From Bacteroides caecigallinarum (GTDB taxonomy: Bacteria; Bacteroidota; Bacteroidia; Bacteroidales; Bacteroidaceae), in assembly GCF_016902295.1 (NCBI RefSeq), contig NZ_JACJLQ010000013.1, positions 1 to 64,000 on the forward strand: DNA of 64,000 nucleotides, read 5' to 3'. Position numbers and translations under genes: made by a program. Numbering within the stretch: position 1 is the first letter of the stretch; each line of letters starts with the position of its first letter. Under the pieces are notes generated by a model. That model ran no database searches. It was not told where the DNA came from and saw only the letters and a list, made by a program, of their open reading frames with translations. Positions 25,246-34,015 of the stretch are shown here, in pieces.

Positions 25246-25596
25246 ATGACAACAGTAGAACTAATCAAAAGCATCGCCTTCGATTTCGGCTGGACAGTAA
25301 GCACAGACGAGGAAGAAGACACTGTAGTATTCGATTTCCGCTATTACACAAAGCACGGGCTGGATTACGGATTTTGCGCCGAACTGACAGGAAACAACTT
25401 TGACGGGTTTCTTGGGGAGGTGGAGCGGAATTGCGAGGACTTTGACCCCGACTATGAAGCCTACCGGTGGATTGGCTATGACGGGCACGGAAAGTGTGGC
25501 GCACCTTACCATATCAAGGACATTGTGGATGAGATGGAAGAGGCGAAAAAACTTTTCACGGATTTTTATAACTCATTAAAAACAGCATTGACATGA
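25246..25596 (+). CDS. Hypothetical acidic protein
   Basis: A 116-residue acidic protein, opening MTTVELIKSIAFDFGWTVST, with an N-terminal helix and then strand-rich sequence. No known domain. The ATG at 25246 follows the leader 7 tail; an upstream extension to 25159 would run through the leader and is rejected. It overlaps the next gene by 4 nt, so the two are translationally coupled. Confidence 0.7.
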   Translation: MTTVELIKSIAFDFGWTVSTDEEEDTVVFDFRYYTKHGLDYGFCAELTGNNFDGFLGEVERNCEDFDPDYEAYRWIGYDGHGKCGAPYHIKDIVDEMEEAKKLFTDFYNSLKTALT

Positions 25597-25787
25597 GAAC
25601 AAAGACACTTTACAGGCGGGATGGTGAAAGAATAGGCATCAGCCGTTTCCCTAATTTCCACAAGTCCGGTAGCATTGCCGGAATGAAAAGGCTGTACTAC
25701 GGTAAGAATGCACTTCTGGTGCGGTGCGGCAGGTGGATTTACAATGTATCAAGCGAACCCGAAATTTATTATAACTTGGCTCATTAG
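25593..25787 (+). CDS. Small basic protein
   Basis: A 64-residue basic, strand-rich protein (MRTKTLYRRDGERIGISRF at the start). No family recognised. Coupled by a 4-nt overlap to the preceding gene and followed 6 nt later by the next. Confidence 0.65.
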   Translation: MRTKTLYRRDGERIGISRFPNFHKSGSIAGMKRLYYGKNALLVRCGRWIYNVSSEPEIYYNLAH

Positions 25788-25793
25788 ATTATT

Positions 25794-26081
25794 ATGGAAA
25801 GAAATTGCAAGAAAGACTTTCAAGGTTGGAAAGGTATAATGGCTCTGAAGTTACTTTGCTGCAATATTGCGGCAGGCCGTTTCGACTGGCGGAAATACTG
25901 TACGCCGCAGCCTTATTATGGCCACGAGATTTGTGTTATACCCTTGCACAGTTCTTACGGTCAGATAGGCTATACCGTGTATTTCCCTTATGCTAATATG
26001 CCGGAAGTAGAATACGATTGGGAAAAGGGCAGACTGACTGTTGATGAAGAAAATTGGCAGGAGTATTTTCAACAAAGCTGA
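25794..26081 (+). CDS. Hypothetical protein
   Basis: A 95-residue protein, opening MERNCKKDFQGWKGIMALKL, with several aromatic residues and an acidic end (DEENWQEYF). No domain recognised. A later in-frame ATG (MALKLLCC, about 25839) is also possible. It is the last gene of the leader 7 unit, ending at a strong bidirectional terminator. Confidence 0.62.
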   Translation: MERNCKKDFQGWKGIMALKLLCCNIAAGRFDWRKYCTPQPYYGHEICVIPLHSSYGQIGYTVYFPYANMPEVEYDWEKGRLTVDEENWQEYFQQS

Positions 26082-26086
26082 CAAAG

Positions 26087-26118
26087 ACACGGGGCTGGCA
26101 TCCACACCGGCCCCGTGT
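26087..26118. terminator. Bidirectional terminator
   Basis: A 12-bp stem (ACACGGGGCTGG with CCGGCCCCGTGT, one G-T pair) and an 8-nt loop, followed by TTCCTTTTT on the plus strand. It lies between two convergent operons and should stop both. Confidence 0.85.
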
Positions 26119-26128
26119 TCCTTTTTGT

Positions 26129-27826
26129 CTATCGCCGCATTCCGCCGCCATATTCCGCCTCTTGTAGCTCCTCCCTGTATTCGTCGAGTTCGTTCAGCTT
26201 CTCGTTTACGGCCTGCAGGTTGGCATCGAGCGTCGAATTGTAGTCGTATGGGAAGCTGTGCCGCACGGCAAGACCCGCATTGCATACACCTCCCACATCG
26301 AGCGCATCCTTCTCCCTGTTGTACGCTGCATACAGAATATCCCCGTTCGGCATTTCGAATACCGGCATTCTCTGATGCGTCAGTTTGGCAAACTGTTCAA
26401 CGACCATATCCTTGGCAAGCTCTTTCACATCCACGCTCGCACGGTCAATGCCGTAGCGGTTGATGTGGTCGCGTACCTCCTGCTCCGAGTATTTCAGCAT
26501 CACCTCATAGGTGCCGCCCACGCTCCCGTTATACACCACGGCAAAATCCTTATCCTCGACAAGCAGGTCATCGCCCCTGTGCTGCAAGGGAGTCTGGTAG
26601 GTGTATTGTTCATCCATGCCGTTCCCGTCATAATATTCCTTGGCGCAGGCCAGCAGTCCTTCGTAGTCTCCTTTTTCCCTCAGTTCGTCAAGTTGGCTCC
26701 TGTCATCGGTGGTTTGCAGGTAAGCCACGGACGCATAGAATGTCTTTCCCTTTGGAGAGGTCCCGTTTGCTATCCGTTCCGTATTGTCTTCGTCCAGTCC
26801 CTTTGCAATCCTGTCCACCTTCTGCGTGATTATAGAGGATGCCTTTTTTACATCCATCAGGGTTGTCTTGATGAACTGCGGGGACTCTTTCAATGAGTCG
26901 AGCCATGATTTGAGGTAGGCGCAGCAGTCTTCCTTGATGTGTTTGGTCATGCCGTAACGCTGTGAGACCAATGCGCTGCCGAGTTCGGCCACCAGTTCCT
27001 CCCTGGCATATTCCTTTGAACCGAAGGCTGTCGGTTCGAGGCGGTCGAGCACGCCTTTCGCACCGGTGGAATGGGTCATCTCGTGGAACAGGGTGCCGTA
27101 GAACGCTTCCCCGTCCTTGAACTGCCTCTTTTCCGGCACTACGATTTCATTCTTCGTAATGGAATAGTACGCACTATCCTGATGCATGGGCCGTATGGGA
27201 CAGATCCACAGGTTCTCGCTTATCATCCGGTCCACCGGCTCGAAGTCGAACTGTTCGCCTGCTTTGACTTCAGGACGGCCGTTTTCCTTTTCCAGCTTTT
27301 CCCACAATTCCGGACGCGCTTCCCGCAGGTTGGTCTGCTGTACGTTGAACACCCTGAAAACCTGCATCCTCGGATAGACATTGTACTCCTTCTTCTCATC
27401 CTCGGAGAGATTCTTGTAGTCGTCATACTTGATTTTCTCCTTCGTCTCCTTGTGTATGCAGGTGAAAGTGGTGAGCATCACCGGGAAGGATTTCTCGCCG
27501 CGCAGCACGGAGACCCTCGGCAGTTCCTGTCCGTCCTTTCCCGGCTTGTTCATCCGCTGCACGCAGTCGAAGGTACAGAAGCGGGGTATCTTGTATCCCT
27601 CTTTCTCGCAGTGCAGCATCAGCATGAAGGCGTTCATGCCGTTGTATTCGCGTCCGGACAGGTTGCGCGGCCACTGCAATGCGCCTTCCGTGAACCAGGG
27701 CTTGCGCCAGTCCTCATTGATGCTTTCTATCTTTTCAATCATCATCTCGGCGAACAGGTCGAGAGCCTTTTCCTCGCTGTTCGGCCCGTCCGCGTTCTGT
27801 CGTCTGTAACCGGCCATATCCGTCAT
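26129..27826 (-). CDS. ArdC-like anti-restriction protein with metallopeptidase domain
   Basis: A 565-residue protein of the ArdC type. Residues about 15-150 form the ArdC N-terminal single-strand DNA-binding domain (WRKPWF..NLSGREYNGMNAFML). The zincin motif HEMTHSTG is at about 247-254, with downstream acidic residues. The C-terminal 200 residues are an extension with strand-rich sequence ending in YGGGMRR. ArdC protects incoming plasmid DNA from host restriction. It is the last gene of the long minus-strand operon and overlaps the preceding SSB-like gene by 4 nt. Confidence 0.85.
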   Translation of the reverse strand: MTDMAGYRRQNADGPNSEEKALDLFAEMMIEKIESINEDWRKPWFTEGALQWPRNLSGREYNGMNAFMLMLHCEKEGYKIPRFCTFDCVQRMNKPGKDGQELPRVSVLRGEKSFPVMLTTFTCIHKETKEKIKYDDYKNLSEDEKKEYNVYPRMQVFRVFNVQQTNLREARPELWEKLEKENGRPEVKAGEQFDFEPVDRMISENLWICPIRPMHQDSAYYSITKNEIVVPEKRQFKDGEAFYGTLFHEMTHSTGAKGVLDRLEPTAFGSKEYAREELVAELGSALVSQRYGMTKHIKEDCCAYLKSWLDSLKESPQFIKTTLMDVKKASSIITQKVDRIAKGLDEDNTERIANGTSPKGKTFYASVAYLQTTDDRSQLDELREKGDYEGLLACAKEYYDGNGMDEQYTYQTPLQHRGDDLLVEDKDFAVVYNGSVGGTYEVMLKYSEQEVRDHINRYGIDRASVDVKELAKDMVVEQFAKLTHQRMPVFEMPNGDILYAAYNREKDALDVGGVCNAGLAVRHSFPYDYNSTLDANLQAVNEKLNELDEYREELQEAEYGGGMRR

Positions 27827-28434
27827 CTGTTATCGTTGCCGGCCTCCGGCACATACTGGTTGAGTTCTTCCACACGGCAGGAGATGTCCGGCTTGCCGTC
27901 GTATAGGGAGAGGGACATTTCTCCTTTCGCGTCCACCTTGACACCCGGCTGCAGCCACTCCTCCTTTTCCTTGCCGAAACAGAAGAAGCGCACCCATTGG
28001 TACTCGAACCCGTCATTGACCTTCTCCGTGCTGAACGCGGAGAACATCAGGTACGGCTTGCCGGTCTTGTCCTTGCGTTCCTCTATGTGCTTGCCGGTCT
28101 TTCCACGGAAGACCATCTGCCCCTTGACGGAATCCGTGTTCCCGGCATCGGAAAGATCCACGGAATCTGCCGACAGGTTGAAATAGAGCTTCTCGCCCCT
28201 GCGTTTCAGCAAAAGGGTGCCCGTGACCTTGGCACGGGAGCCGTACCGGTATTCATGGACGGTGTCCTGTCCTCCGTCTTTGCTGACACTGACTTCCATG
28301 TTCCCGTCATTCCCGTTCTTTCCGGGGATGGAGACCTGGAGAGGAAAACTTACGAACTCCTTGCCGTCCTTGCCTGTGCGGACGGAGGCGTCGCGGCTGA
28401 TCGTGCCGCATAGGGTAACATTGCATTTTATCAT
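27823..28434 (-). CDS. SSB-like protein with two OB-like halves
   Basis: A 203-residue protein. The start resembles SSB (MIKCNVTLCGTISRDASVRTG), and a second similar stretch (SVKGQMVFRGKTGKHIEERKD) begins near residue 97, suggesting two OB-folds in tandem. A start 33 nt upstream (28467) is possible. It lacks an acidic C-terminal tip. It is coupled to the ArdC-like gene downstream, so both likely guard or handle single-stranded DNA during transfer. Confidence 0.75.
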   Translation of the reverse strand: MIKCNVTLCGTISRDASVRTGKDGKEFVSFPLQVSIPGKNGNDGNMEVSVSKDGGQDTVHEYRYGSRAKVTGTLLLKRRGEKLYFNLSADSVDLSDAGNTDSVKGQMVFRGKTGKHIEERKDKTGKPYLMFSAFSTEKVNDGFEYQWVRFFCFGKEKEEWLQPGVKVDAKGEMSLSLYDGKPDISCRVEELNQYVPEAGNDNR

Positions 28435-28515
28435 CGCTTGTCTTTTTTTGATGTGTGACATTTCCACCGGAAAGCGGAAACGGCCTTGTTGAAGTTGAAC
28501 CGGAAATTCCCTTTG

Positions 28516-28689
28516 CTAATCGGGCGCCCTGATACGGATGTAGATTATCCATGCGGCAAGCAGCACCTGTATCCCGATGATGACAAGCGCCGCCACCCAT
28601 CCGAACAGCTTAAGGTACATGACGGTATGCAGCACGCACGAGGACAATCCGAGTACATAAACACATAATTGCATCATCACGCTTTTCAT
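28516..28689 (-). CDS. 57-residue membrane protein
   Basis: A short frame MKSVMMQLCVYVLGLSSCVL with a second hydrophobic helix (WVAALVIIGIQVLLAAWIIY) and a short basic tail. Two transmembrane helices are predicted. It fits exactly between the SSB-like gene and the peptidoglycan-hydrolase gene, starting 11 nt after the stop of the latter, so it is very likely a real operon member. Confidence 0.65.
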   Translation of the reverse strand: MKSVMMQLCVYVLGLSSCVLHTVMYLKLFGWVAALVIIGIQVLLAAWIIYIRIRAPD

Positions 28690-28699
28690 ATTTTCATTG

Positions 28700-30211
28700 C
28701 TATCTTTTCAGTCCTTCTGTCTGTCCCTGCAGTTGTTCCATTCCCATCTCGAAGTTGCGGGAAGCCGTCTCGGAGAGGATGACCGTGTTGAGCAGTCCGC
28801 TCACGCGCATACGCCTGGTCTCTTCGGAGAGAGAACGGTTGTTCAGCGTGGCCGACAGGCGGCTGAGTTCGGCAGAGGAAAGCTCCCTCGACATCTGCAT
28901 GTTTCCGTTGTCGGCATGAAGCACGGCCTTGCCGTTTTCGTTGATGGTCAGGGTGCAGCTTTTCATACCCGGCAACAGGGATTTGAGGTCGATTCTCCCG
29001 CTGTCCATCGCAGCGGACACTTCCGCTTTCTGCCTTTCTTCCTCCTTGTTGTCAATCTGCACGGCCAGCAGCATCAGGGAGGTGAAGGCGGTCATGGCCA
29101 TCTCCACGACAGGATCGCTGCATCCGGACAGGCCCACGCCGCTGTCCTCCGAGGAGAGCAGCTTTTTCATCCATCCTTCGGTGGTGAGCGGTTTTCCGTC
29201 CCTGGTGCTTTCCGTACTCCTGTATCTGGCGAGCAAGTCGTTGCCGTTGTGCAGCACCTGCTGCCGGATGCTGCCTTTCTGGGCGATCTCTGCGAGGTAC
29301 GCCGCCGGGTCGATGTCCCGCTGCGTGCCGTCCGCATAGATGTTTTTTACCCCGAAATGCAGATGTTCGCCGCCCGTCTTTCCGAGCTGCTGCCCGGACT
29401 TGACAGTATCCCCGGCCTTGACGGAGACTTCGCCGAGGTGCATATAGGTACACTGCACCTTGCTGCCGTCTTTCCGGCTGTATTCCACGGTCACGGACTG
29501 CCCGCTACCGCTTCCTTTCACGGAGACGACCTTGCCTCCGTTTTCCGTGGCGAGGACAGCATCCCCGTCACACCGGATATCCATGCCTTTGTGGACTTTC
29601 TCGCCACCGTTGGCCATGCGGCCGTCCACACCGAACGGGGTGGTGACAAAAAGGAAATCCTTCCTTTCGACCGGAAAGGAATAGGCCGTGCTTTCAGATT
29701 CTCCCAAAGGGTTTTCCTCCACGCCGAAATGCCGTCCCTGTGCCGCCATCTCCTGCATGACCTGACGGTCATATCTGTCAAGGCCGTTCTGCTCGATGAT
29801 TTTCTGCAGGTTGGCGGCATAGCCGCTTCCCGTGGCATATCCGGCCCGGGCGATGCCTTCCGTCCACCCCTTGTAGTCGTCTGGCGACAGATTGAAGCAG
29901 GTGGCATAGCGGCTGTTTTCTTTCAGGAAACGGGAGTGGTGCTCGTAGGAGTCGCCCACGGAGTCATAGCTGCAGAACTTCTCGTCCGGTCTGTCATCCG
30001 AATACAGGGCGTACCGTCCGCCTTCGTCAATCCATGACGGCGTGGCCTTGATGCCGAAATGGTTGTTCTCGTTCTGTGCCAGTTGGCTCTGGCCGTTGCT
30101 GCTTTCCAGTATGCCTTGTGCCAGCGTCACGGAGGCGGGAATCCCGTACCGCCGCATCTGTTCCATCGCATATCCGGCATATTTCTCTGCGTATTCTTGA
30201 TTTTTGCTCAT
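28700..30211 (-). CDS. Glucosaminidase plus M23 peptidase fusion
   Basis: A 503-residue cell-wall enzyme. Residues about 5-150 are a glucosaminidase/lysozyme-like domain (ASVTLAQGILESSNGQSQLA with the catalytic Glu). Residues about 190-310 are an M23 (LytM) peptidase with HKGMD and EHLHFG metal-binding motifs. The last 190 residues are helical and unknown. No signal peptide is evident, so it may be moved by the transfer apparatus or act through it. Such enzymes locally open peptidoglycan for the transfer channel. Confidence 0.85.
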   Translation of the reverse strand: MSKNQEYAEKYAGYAMEQMRRYGIPASVTLAQGILESSNGQSQLAQNENNHFGIKATPSWIDEGGRYALYSDDRPDEKFCSYDSVGDSYEHHSRFLKENSRYATCFNLSPDDYKGWTEGIARAGYATGSGYAANLQKIIEQNGLDRYDRQVMQEMAAQGRHFGVEENPLGESESTAYSFPVERKDFLFVTTPFGVDGRMANGGEKVHKGMDIRCDGDAVLATENGGKVVSVKGSGSGQSVTVEYSRKDGSKVQCTYMHLGEVSVKAGDTVKSGQQLGKTGGEHLHFGVKNIYADGTQRDIDPAAYLAEIAQKGSIRQQVLHNGNDLLARYRSTESTRDGKPLTTEGWMKKLLSSEDSGVGLSGCSDPVVEMAMTAFTSLMLLAVQIDNKEEERQKAEVSAAMDSGRIDLKSLLPGMKSCTLTINENGKAVLHADNGNMQMSRELSSAELSRLSATLNNRSLSEETRRMRVSGLLNTVILSETASRNFEMGMEQLQGQTEGLKR

Positions 30212-30224
30212 TTCTTATAAATCT

Positions 30225-32180
30225 TCATCGTTTCATTCCTGTTTTCTGTTCTTCCTGTTCACTCTGTTCCGGCTTCCTTTCGGCTGATGCCGCTGTTTCC
30301 ACGGAATTGTCCCGTGCCTGTCCTTTGCGCAGCACATCGGCAAAGAGAGCGGCCGCCAGGTTCAGCTTGTAATCGTCCCTGTCCTCGGCAAGCCACATCC
30401 GCTGCCATTGCTGTTGCGTGACGCTTCTCGGTTCCGGCCTTCGCCCGTCGATGGTCGCCGCGCACAGGATGCCGTCCTGCTTCGTCTTGAACACACTGAC
30501 GCGCTGGATCCGGCTCATGTCTATATCCTTCTCCCCGCAACTGAACAGGTCAACCTTCAGGTCGGGTTTTGTTTCCGCAAGGGCGTAATACTTGTGTGCC
30601 AGTTCCATGCGCACTTTGTCAATGTTGTTCATCGCCTGTTTGAGGGTGGAGAAAAAACGGTTCACGTCCTCCTTGTCCGGATAGACGCTGTAACCGTTCT
30701 CGTTCTCCGGCTTGATGTAGAGTGCCCAGCGGTTCTTGTCGTCCTGTATCATCTGCACCCGGTCGAAACTTACCTCGCAGGCCTGCTTCACCGCAGGAGC
30801 TACATCCAACGTGGACAGTTCCTGTATCTCCCAGTTTTTCAGCCGGGCCAGAGATACCTCCTTGCCGGAGAAATAGCTGTCGTCGGGCCTGAATCCCAAT
30901 GCCCCGTCCGGATTGAAAAACCGTATCTGCTCGAAGCCCTCTTTACGCAAGGCTCTTTCGATGCGGCTCTTGTTCATTCCCGGCACCTCGTTGTCCACTT
31001 CCGTCGAAGCACCGGCCGGCAGAACCACATCCGCCGTTTTCGCGGCGTTGTCCCTGACCACAATGATGGTTTTCTTGTCCTTGTCCGGATGTCGGGCTAT
31101 TTCGTCCGCTATGGCATGGTGTTTCGGAAGTTCCGCCCTCATGTCTGATGTCTGTCTCCGGTTGCGGATGGTGGCGTATTCAATCTTCTCGCCGCGTTCC
31201 GCCTTGCGTATCACTTCAAGGGCGTTATTCACGTCGCTTTCGATGGCGGCCATCATGAGCGGATTCTCCTGAAGTTCCCTGTTCCAGTATTCCACCGTCT
31301 TCAGACTCTCTTCCGACAGTCTTGCCGGCAGGCCGAGTTCCAGCATCTTGATGCCGGAAGCCACTTCCACAATCAGCCGTTCCTGTTTCAATGCGTCCTC
31401 CGAGGGTGCCATGCCGTTTTTCATCACCATGCCTTCACGTGCCAGACGCTGCTGGTGACCGGTGGCGCTGACAATCTGCCGAAGGGTTTCCTGTATATAA
31501 TCGTGATAGTGGTCGAAATTCCGCTGCCGGGGCATATAGACGGCATCCTTGTCCGTTTCGTAATGGGGCATTCCGCTGCCGTCGTAACGGACGGGGACAA
31601 GGCTGTCTTTCATCTTCAGCAGAAAATCATTGAAGCGGATATGCAGCTTCCGGTTGTCCGCTTCCGTATAGCCCCTTTCCGCCACACCGCCGTATTGCCT
31701 CAGTGCGGCTTCATAGGATGGTCTGTCCACATCCTGCAGGGTGGTCTGGTCTATGTTGAAGAGGGTGCGCACTTCCCGGTTATGCACGCCTTTGTAATGT
31801 TTCCTGTCCTGTTCGTCCAGTCCGAGATAGGCTGTGCGGCTGATGATCTCTTCCGGATTGTTCCGGTTGACATATCTGTTCCAGTTGTAGAAAAGGAAAG
31901 GCACGCCCCGCTCATGCTCCCGGACGGACATACCCATCGCTTTGGCTTCATTATAGTGAATGAAAAGATTTGACCCGCAGCCGTTCTTGTCCGAGTGCAA
32001 AGCCATGAAAAGGGCATTGAACGGACTGACGGACACGCCGCGCGGATGGAACTTGGGATAGCCTTTGCCGGATGCGTTCAGCCAATACCCGTTTGCGTTC
32101 GAGGCTCCGTTCAAGGCTTCGGAAAGCAAGTCTATCTGCTTCCTCTCTGCATTTTTCTCTATGGGTGATTTTTCTTTCAT
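30225..32180 (-). CDS. ArdC-N-domain protein without peptidase motif
   Basis: A 651-residue protein whose first 170 residues resemble the ArdC-type single-strand DNA-binding domain (NGYWLNASGKGYPKFHP, PFNALFMALHSD). Unlike the ArdC-like protein at 26.1 kb I see no HExxH motif; residues about 230-640 are helical and strand-mixed with no known domain. It is 13 nt upstream of the hydrolase gene on the same transcript. Likely role: binding or protecting transferred DNA; uncertain. Confidence 0.65.
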   Translation of the reverse strand: MKEKSPIEKNAERKQIDLLSEALNGASNANGYWLNASGKGYPKFHPRGVSVSPFNALFMALHSDKNGCGSNLFIHYNEAKAMGMSVREHERGVPFLFYNWNRYVNRNNPEEIISRTAYLGLDEQDRKHYKGVHNREVRTLFNIDQTTLQDVDRPSYEAALRQYGGVAERGYTEADNRKLHIRFNDFLLKMKDSLVPVRYDGSGMPHYETDKDAVYMPRQRNFDHYHDYIQETLRQIVSATGHQQRLAREGMVMKNGMAPSEDALKQERLIVEVASGIKMLELGLPARLSEESLKTVEYWNRELQENPLMMAAIESDVNNALEVIRKAERGEKIEYATIRNRRQTSDMRAELPKHHAIADEIARHPDKDKKTIIVVRDNAAKTADVVLPAGASTEVDNEVPGMNKSRIERALRKEGFEQIRFFNPDGALGFRPDDSYFSGKEVSLARLKNWEIQELSTLDVAPAVKQACEVSFDRVQMIQDDKNRWALYIKPENENGYSVYPDKEDVNRFFSTLKQAMNNIDKVRMELAHKYYALAETKPDLKVDLFSCGEKDIDMSRIQRVSVFKTKQDGILCAATIDGRRPEPRSVTQQQWQRMWLAEDRDDYKLNLAAALFADVLRKGQARDNSVETAASAERKPEQSEQEEQKTGMKR

Positions 32181-32206
32181 ACTCCGTATGCTGTTTTAAT
32201 GGTCGG

Positions 32207-34003
32207 TTATTGGATGCCCCGCGTCCGAACGATGGTTTCAGGACGGTTGTTGTCGTAATTCTGGGAAGCCATCTGATTCATCCGGTCACTTTGGGCAAGC
32301 ACGGCGTTGGCCAGCGTGTTCAGCGGCAGGGCACCTTTCCTGTAGGCATCGGCCACCACCGGACTGAGCTGGACGGTGCACGGCACATGGTCTATCGTGG
32401 CCACCAGCGTACAGCCTTGCAGCACCGGATTGACGATGCGGGGATTGAGCGGCTCGTCAGGATAACGCTTGTATTCGGTTTCCCTGTTTCCGGCGGTCAG
32501 CCCTTCCGACTGCTTGCGTTCCAATGCCTCATGTCCGGCTTTGTTCAGCAGGTTTGCCCCGCCCAGGCCGATAAGGAGCATCTTCAACAGCGGATTACGG
32601 ACAAACAGGCCCGCCACGATGCTTGCCATCGGCAGCAGGTTGTCTTTCAGTCGCAAGGATTGTGTCTTTCCCGTGAATGCTCCCAACAGGATGTCCGGAA
32701 GCATGGCCATGATGTAACCGAGGTTGCCGGTGATTTCACCCAGCCCGTCCAGTCCCACTGACCGTAACAGCCCGTTCCAGCCGTTTTCGTTGCTTTGGAT
32801 GGCTGATGCAGATGGATTCTCCTGCCCGACAGTCGCAGTTTCTTCGTCGCCGTGAATTTGGGTTTGTGATTCTGTCCTGTTTTCTTCCCTCTGCTCCTCT
32901 TGCACTACAGCCTGCCCGTTCTTGTCCTCCGCTTTCTGCCTTTCCAGATCCCGCAGGTAGGCTTCTTCCTGGCCGGGAGCTACAATCAACGGAACATCCT
33001 TGTATTTTTCCTTCCGGTCATGTTCTGTTGCCCCGAAATCGGGCCACCACTGTGTGTTTCCCACTTGCATCCATTTCGTGAAGTCAAATTCGCATACAGG
33101 TATTTTCTTGCGCAGCACATTGTTTGCAGCGGCAAGGGTGACGTTTTCTTGGGGAGAAATGGCTGCGGCTTCCTTCCGGAACGTGGTGAAAACATTGCCG
33201 TCAATGCCGAACACGCCCTTGCTGATGCACGTTTCCACCGTAGGGCCTTCCGGCTTGTCCTTATCGAGATGTCCGGCAACGGCGGAAACGGCGGCATCCG
33301 CTCCAATGAACTTGGCGAATGTCGTCCACGACCCAGCGCCGCCCAGCATGAGAGTGTCCACAGAAACCCCCAATGCCCAGGCTGCACCTTTCTCTACCTT
33401 GCCCGGACGGTAGGCTGCCTCTCCTCGGGCTTCTATCTCTTCGGCAAGCGGCGATCGACCCAACACCTGCGGCAGTCCCAGCAGGCTCGACTCCGCCGCC
33501 TTGCGGATGATGTATTCTGCGGACGATTTGGGCATCCGTTCCTTGACCAGCCTGTCTACCATCAGCTGCTCCACGCGGTAGTCCACATAGGCATAGGCAA
33601 GGTCACAGCCCAGTTCCTTCGACAGTTCGTCGTACCGCTCCCTGCCGATTTCCTGCACGACGGCATGACGCCATTGTCCGGCGATACAGGCAAGGTCATG
33701 CTGCATCTCGTCGGACGAGACGATTTTCTCCCGGCACATCGCGATGTAGTCCTCGGTGGTTTTCGAGTTCCATTCTCCCGTGACCTTGAGGGTCTGGTAA
33801 GGGTCGCCGAGCGGCTGACCCGCCGTCGCCATCATGCTGAGTATGCCGCCGATGGAGGTGGAGTATTCCTTCATCTCCTCGCCCTGTTTCTCGTTCAGGT
33901 ACGCCTGCGTCTGTTTCATGACGGGAACTATGTGGCAGACGAAATAGTTGTCCATAAGGGATTCCGTCTCCGCAAACTGTCTGCTATGTTTTATTCCTTC
34001 CAT
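32207..34003 (-). CDS. Large transfer-operon protein of unknown function
   Basis: A 598-residue protein. The N-terminal 190 residues are helical; a glycine/alanine-rich hydrophobic stretch (about 200-245) and another (about 440-500, LGYIMAMLPDILLGAF and MASIVAGLFVRNPLLKMLL) could insert into a membrane; a Gln/Glu-rich linker lies near 350-400. The last 90 residues include a DUF-like segment (LVATIDHVPCTVQLSPVVADAYRKGALPL). Proteins ending this way are common in Bacteroidales transfer regions; no function is known to me. It starts 12 nt after the frameshifted M23 gene. Confidence 0.7.
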   Translation of the reverse strand: MEGIKHSRQFAETESLMDNYFVCHIVPVMKQTQAYLNEKQGEEMKEYSTSIGGILSMMATAGQPLGDPYQTLKVTGEWNSKTTEDYIAMCREKIVSSDEMQHDLACIAGQWRHAVVQEIGRERYDELSKELGCDLAYAYVDYRVEQLMVDRLVKERMPKSSAEYIIRKAAESSLLGLPQVLGRSPLAEEIEARGEAAYRPGKVEKGAAWALGVSVDTLMLGGAGSWTTFAKFIGADAAVSAVAGHLDKDKPEGPTVETCISKGVFGIDGNVFTTFRKEAAAISPQENVTLAAANNVLRKKIPVCEFDFTKWMQVGNTQWWPDFGATEHDRKEKYKDVPLIVAPGQEEAYLRDLERQKAEDKNGQAVVQEEQREENRTESQTQIHGDEETATVGQENPSASAIQSNENGWNGLLRSVGLDGLGEITGNLGYIMAMLPDILLGAFTGKTQSLRLKDNLLPMASIVAGLFVRNPLLKMLLIGLGGANLLNKAGHEALERKQSEGLTAGNRETEYKRYPDEPLNPRIVNPVLQGCTLVATIDHVPCTVQLSPVVADAYRKGALPLNTLANAVLAQSDRMNQMASQNYDNNRPETIVRTRGIQ

Positions 34004-34015
34004 TATGTTGTCATA

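Noticed and set aside
28697-30037. 446-residue plus-strand frame
   Set aside because: Antisense shadow of the glucosaminidase/M23 gene, whose motifs are intact on the minus strand.
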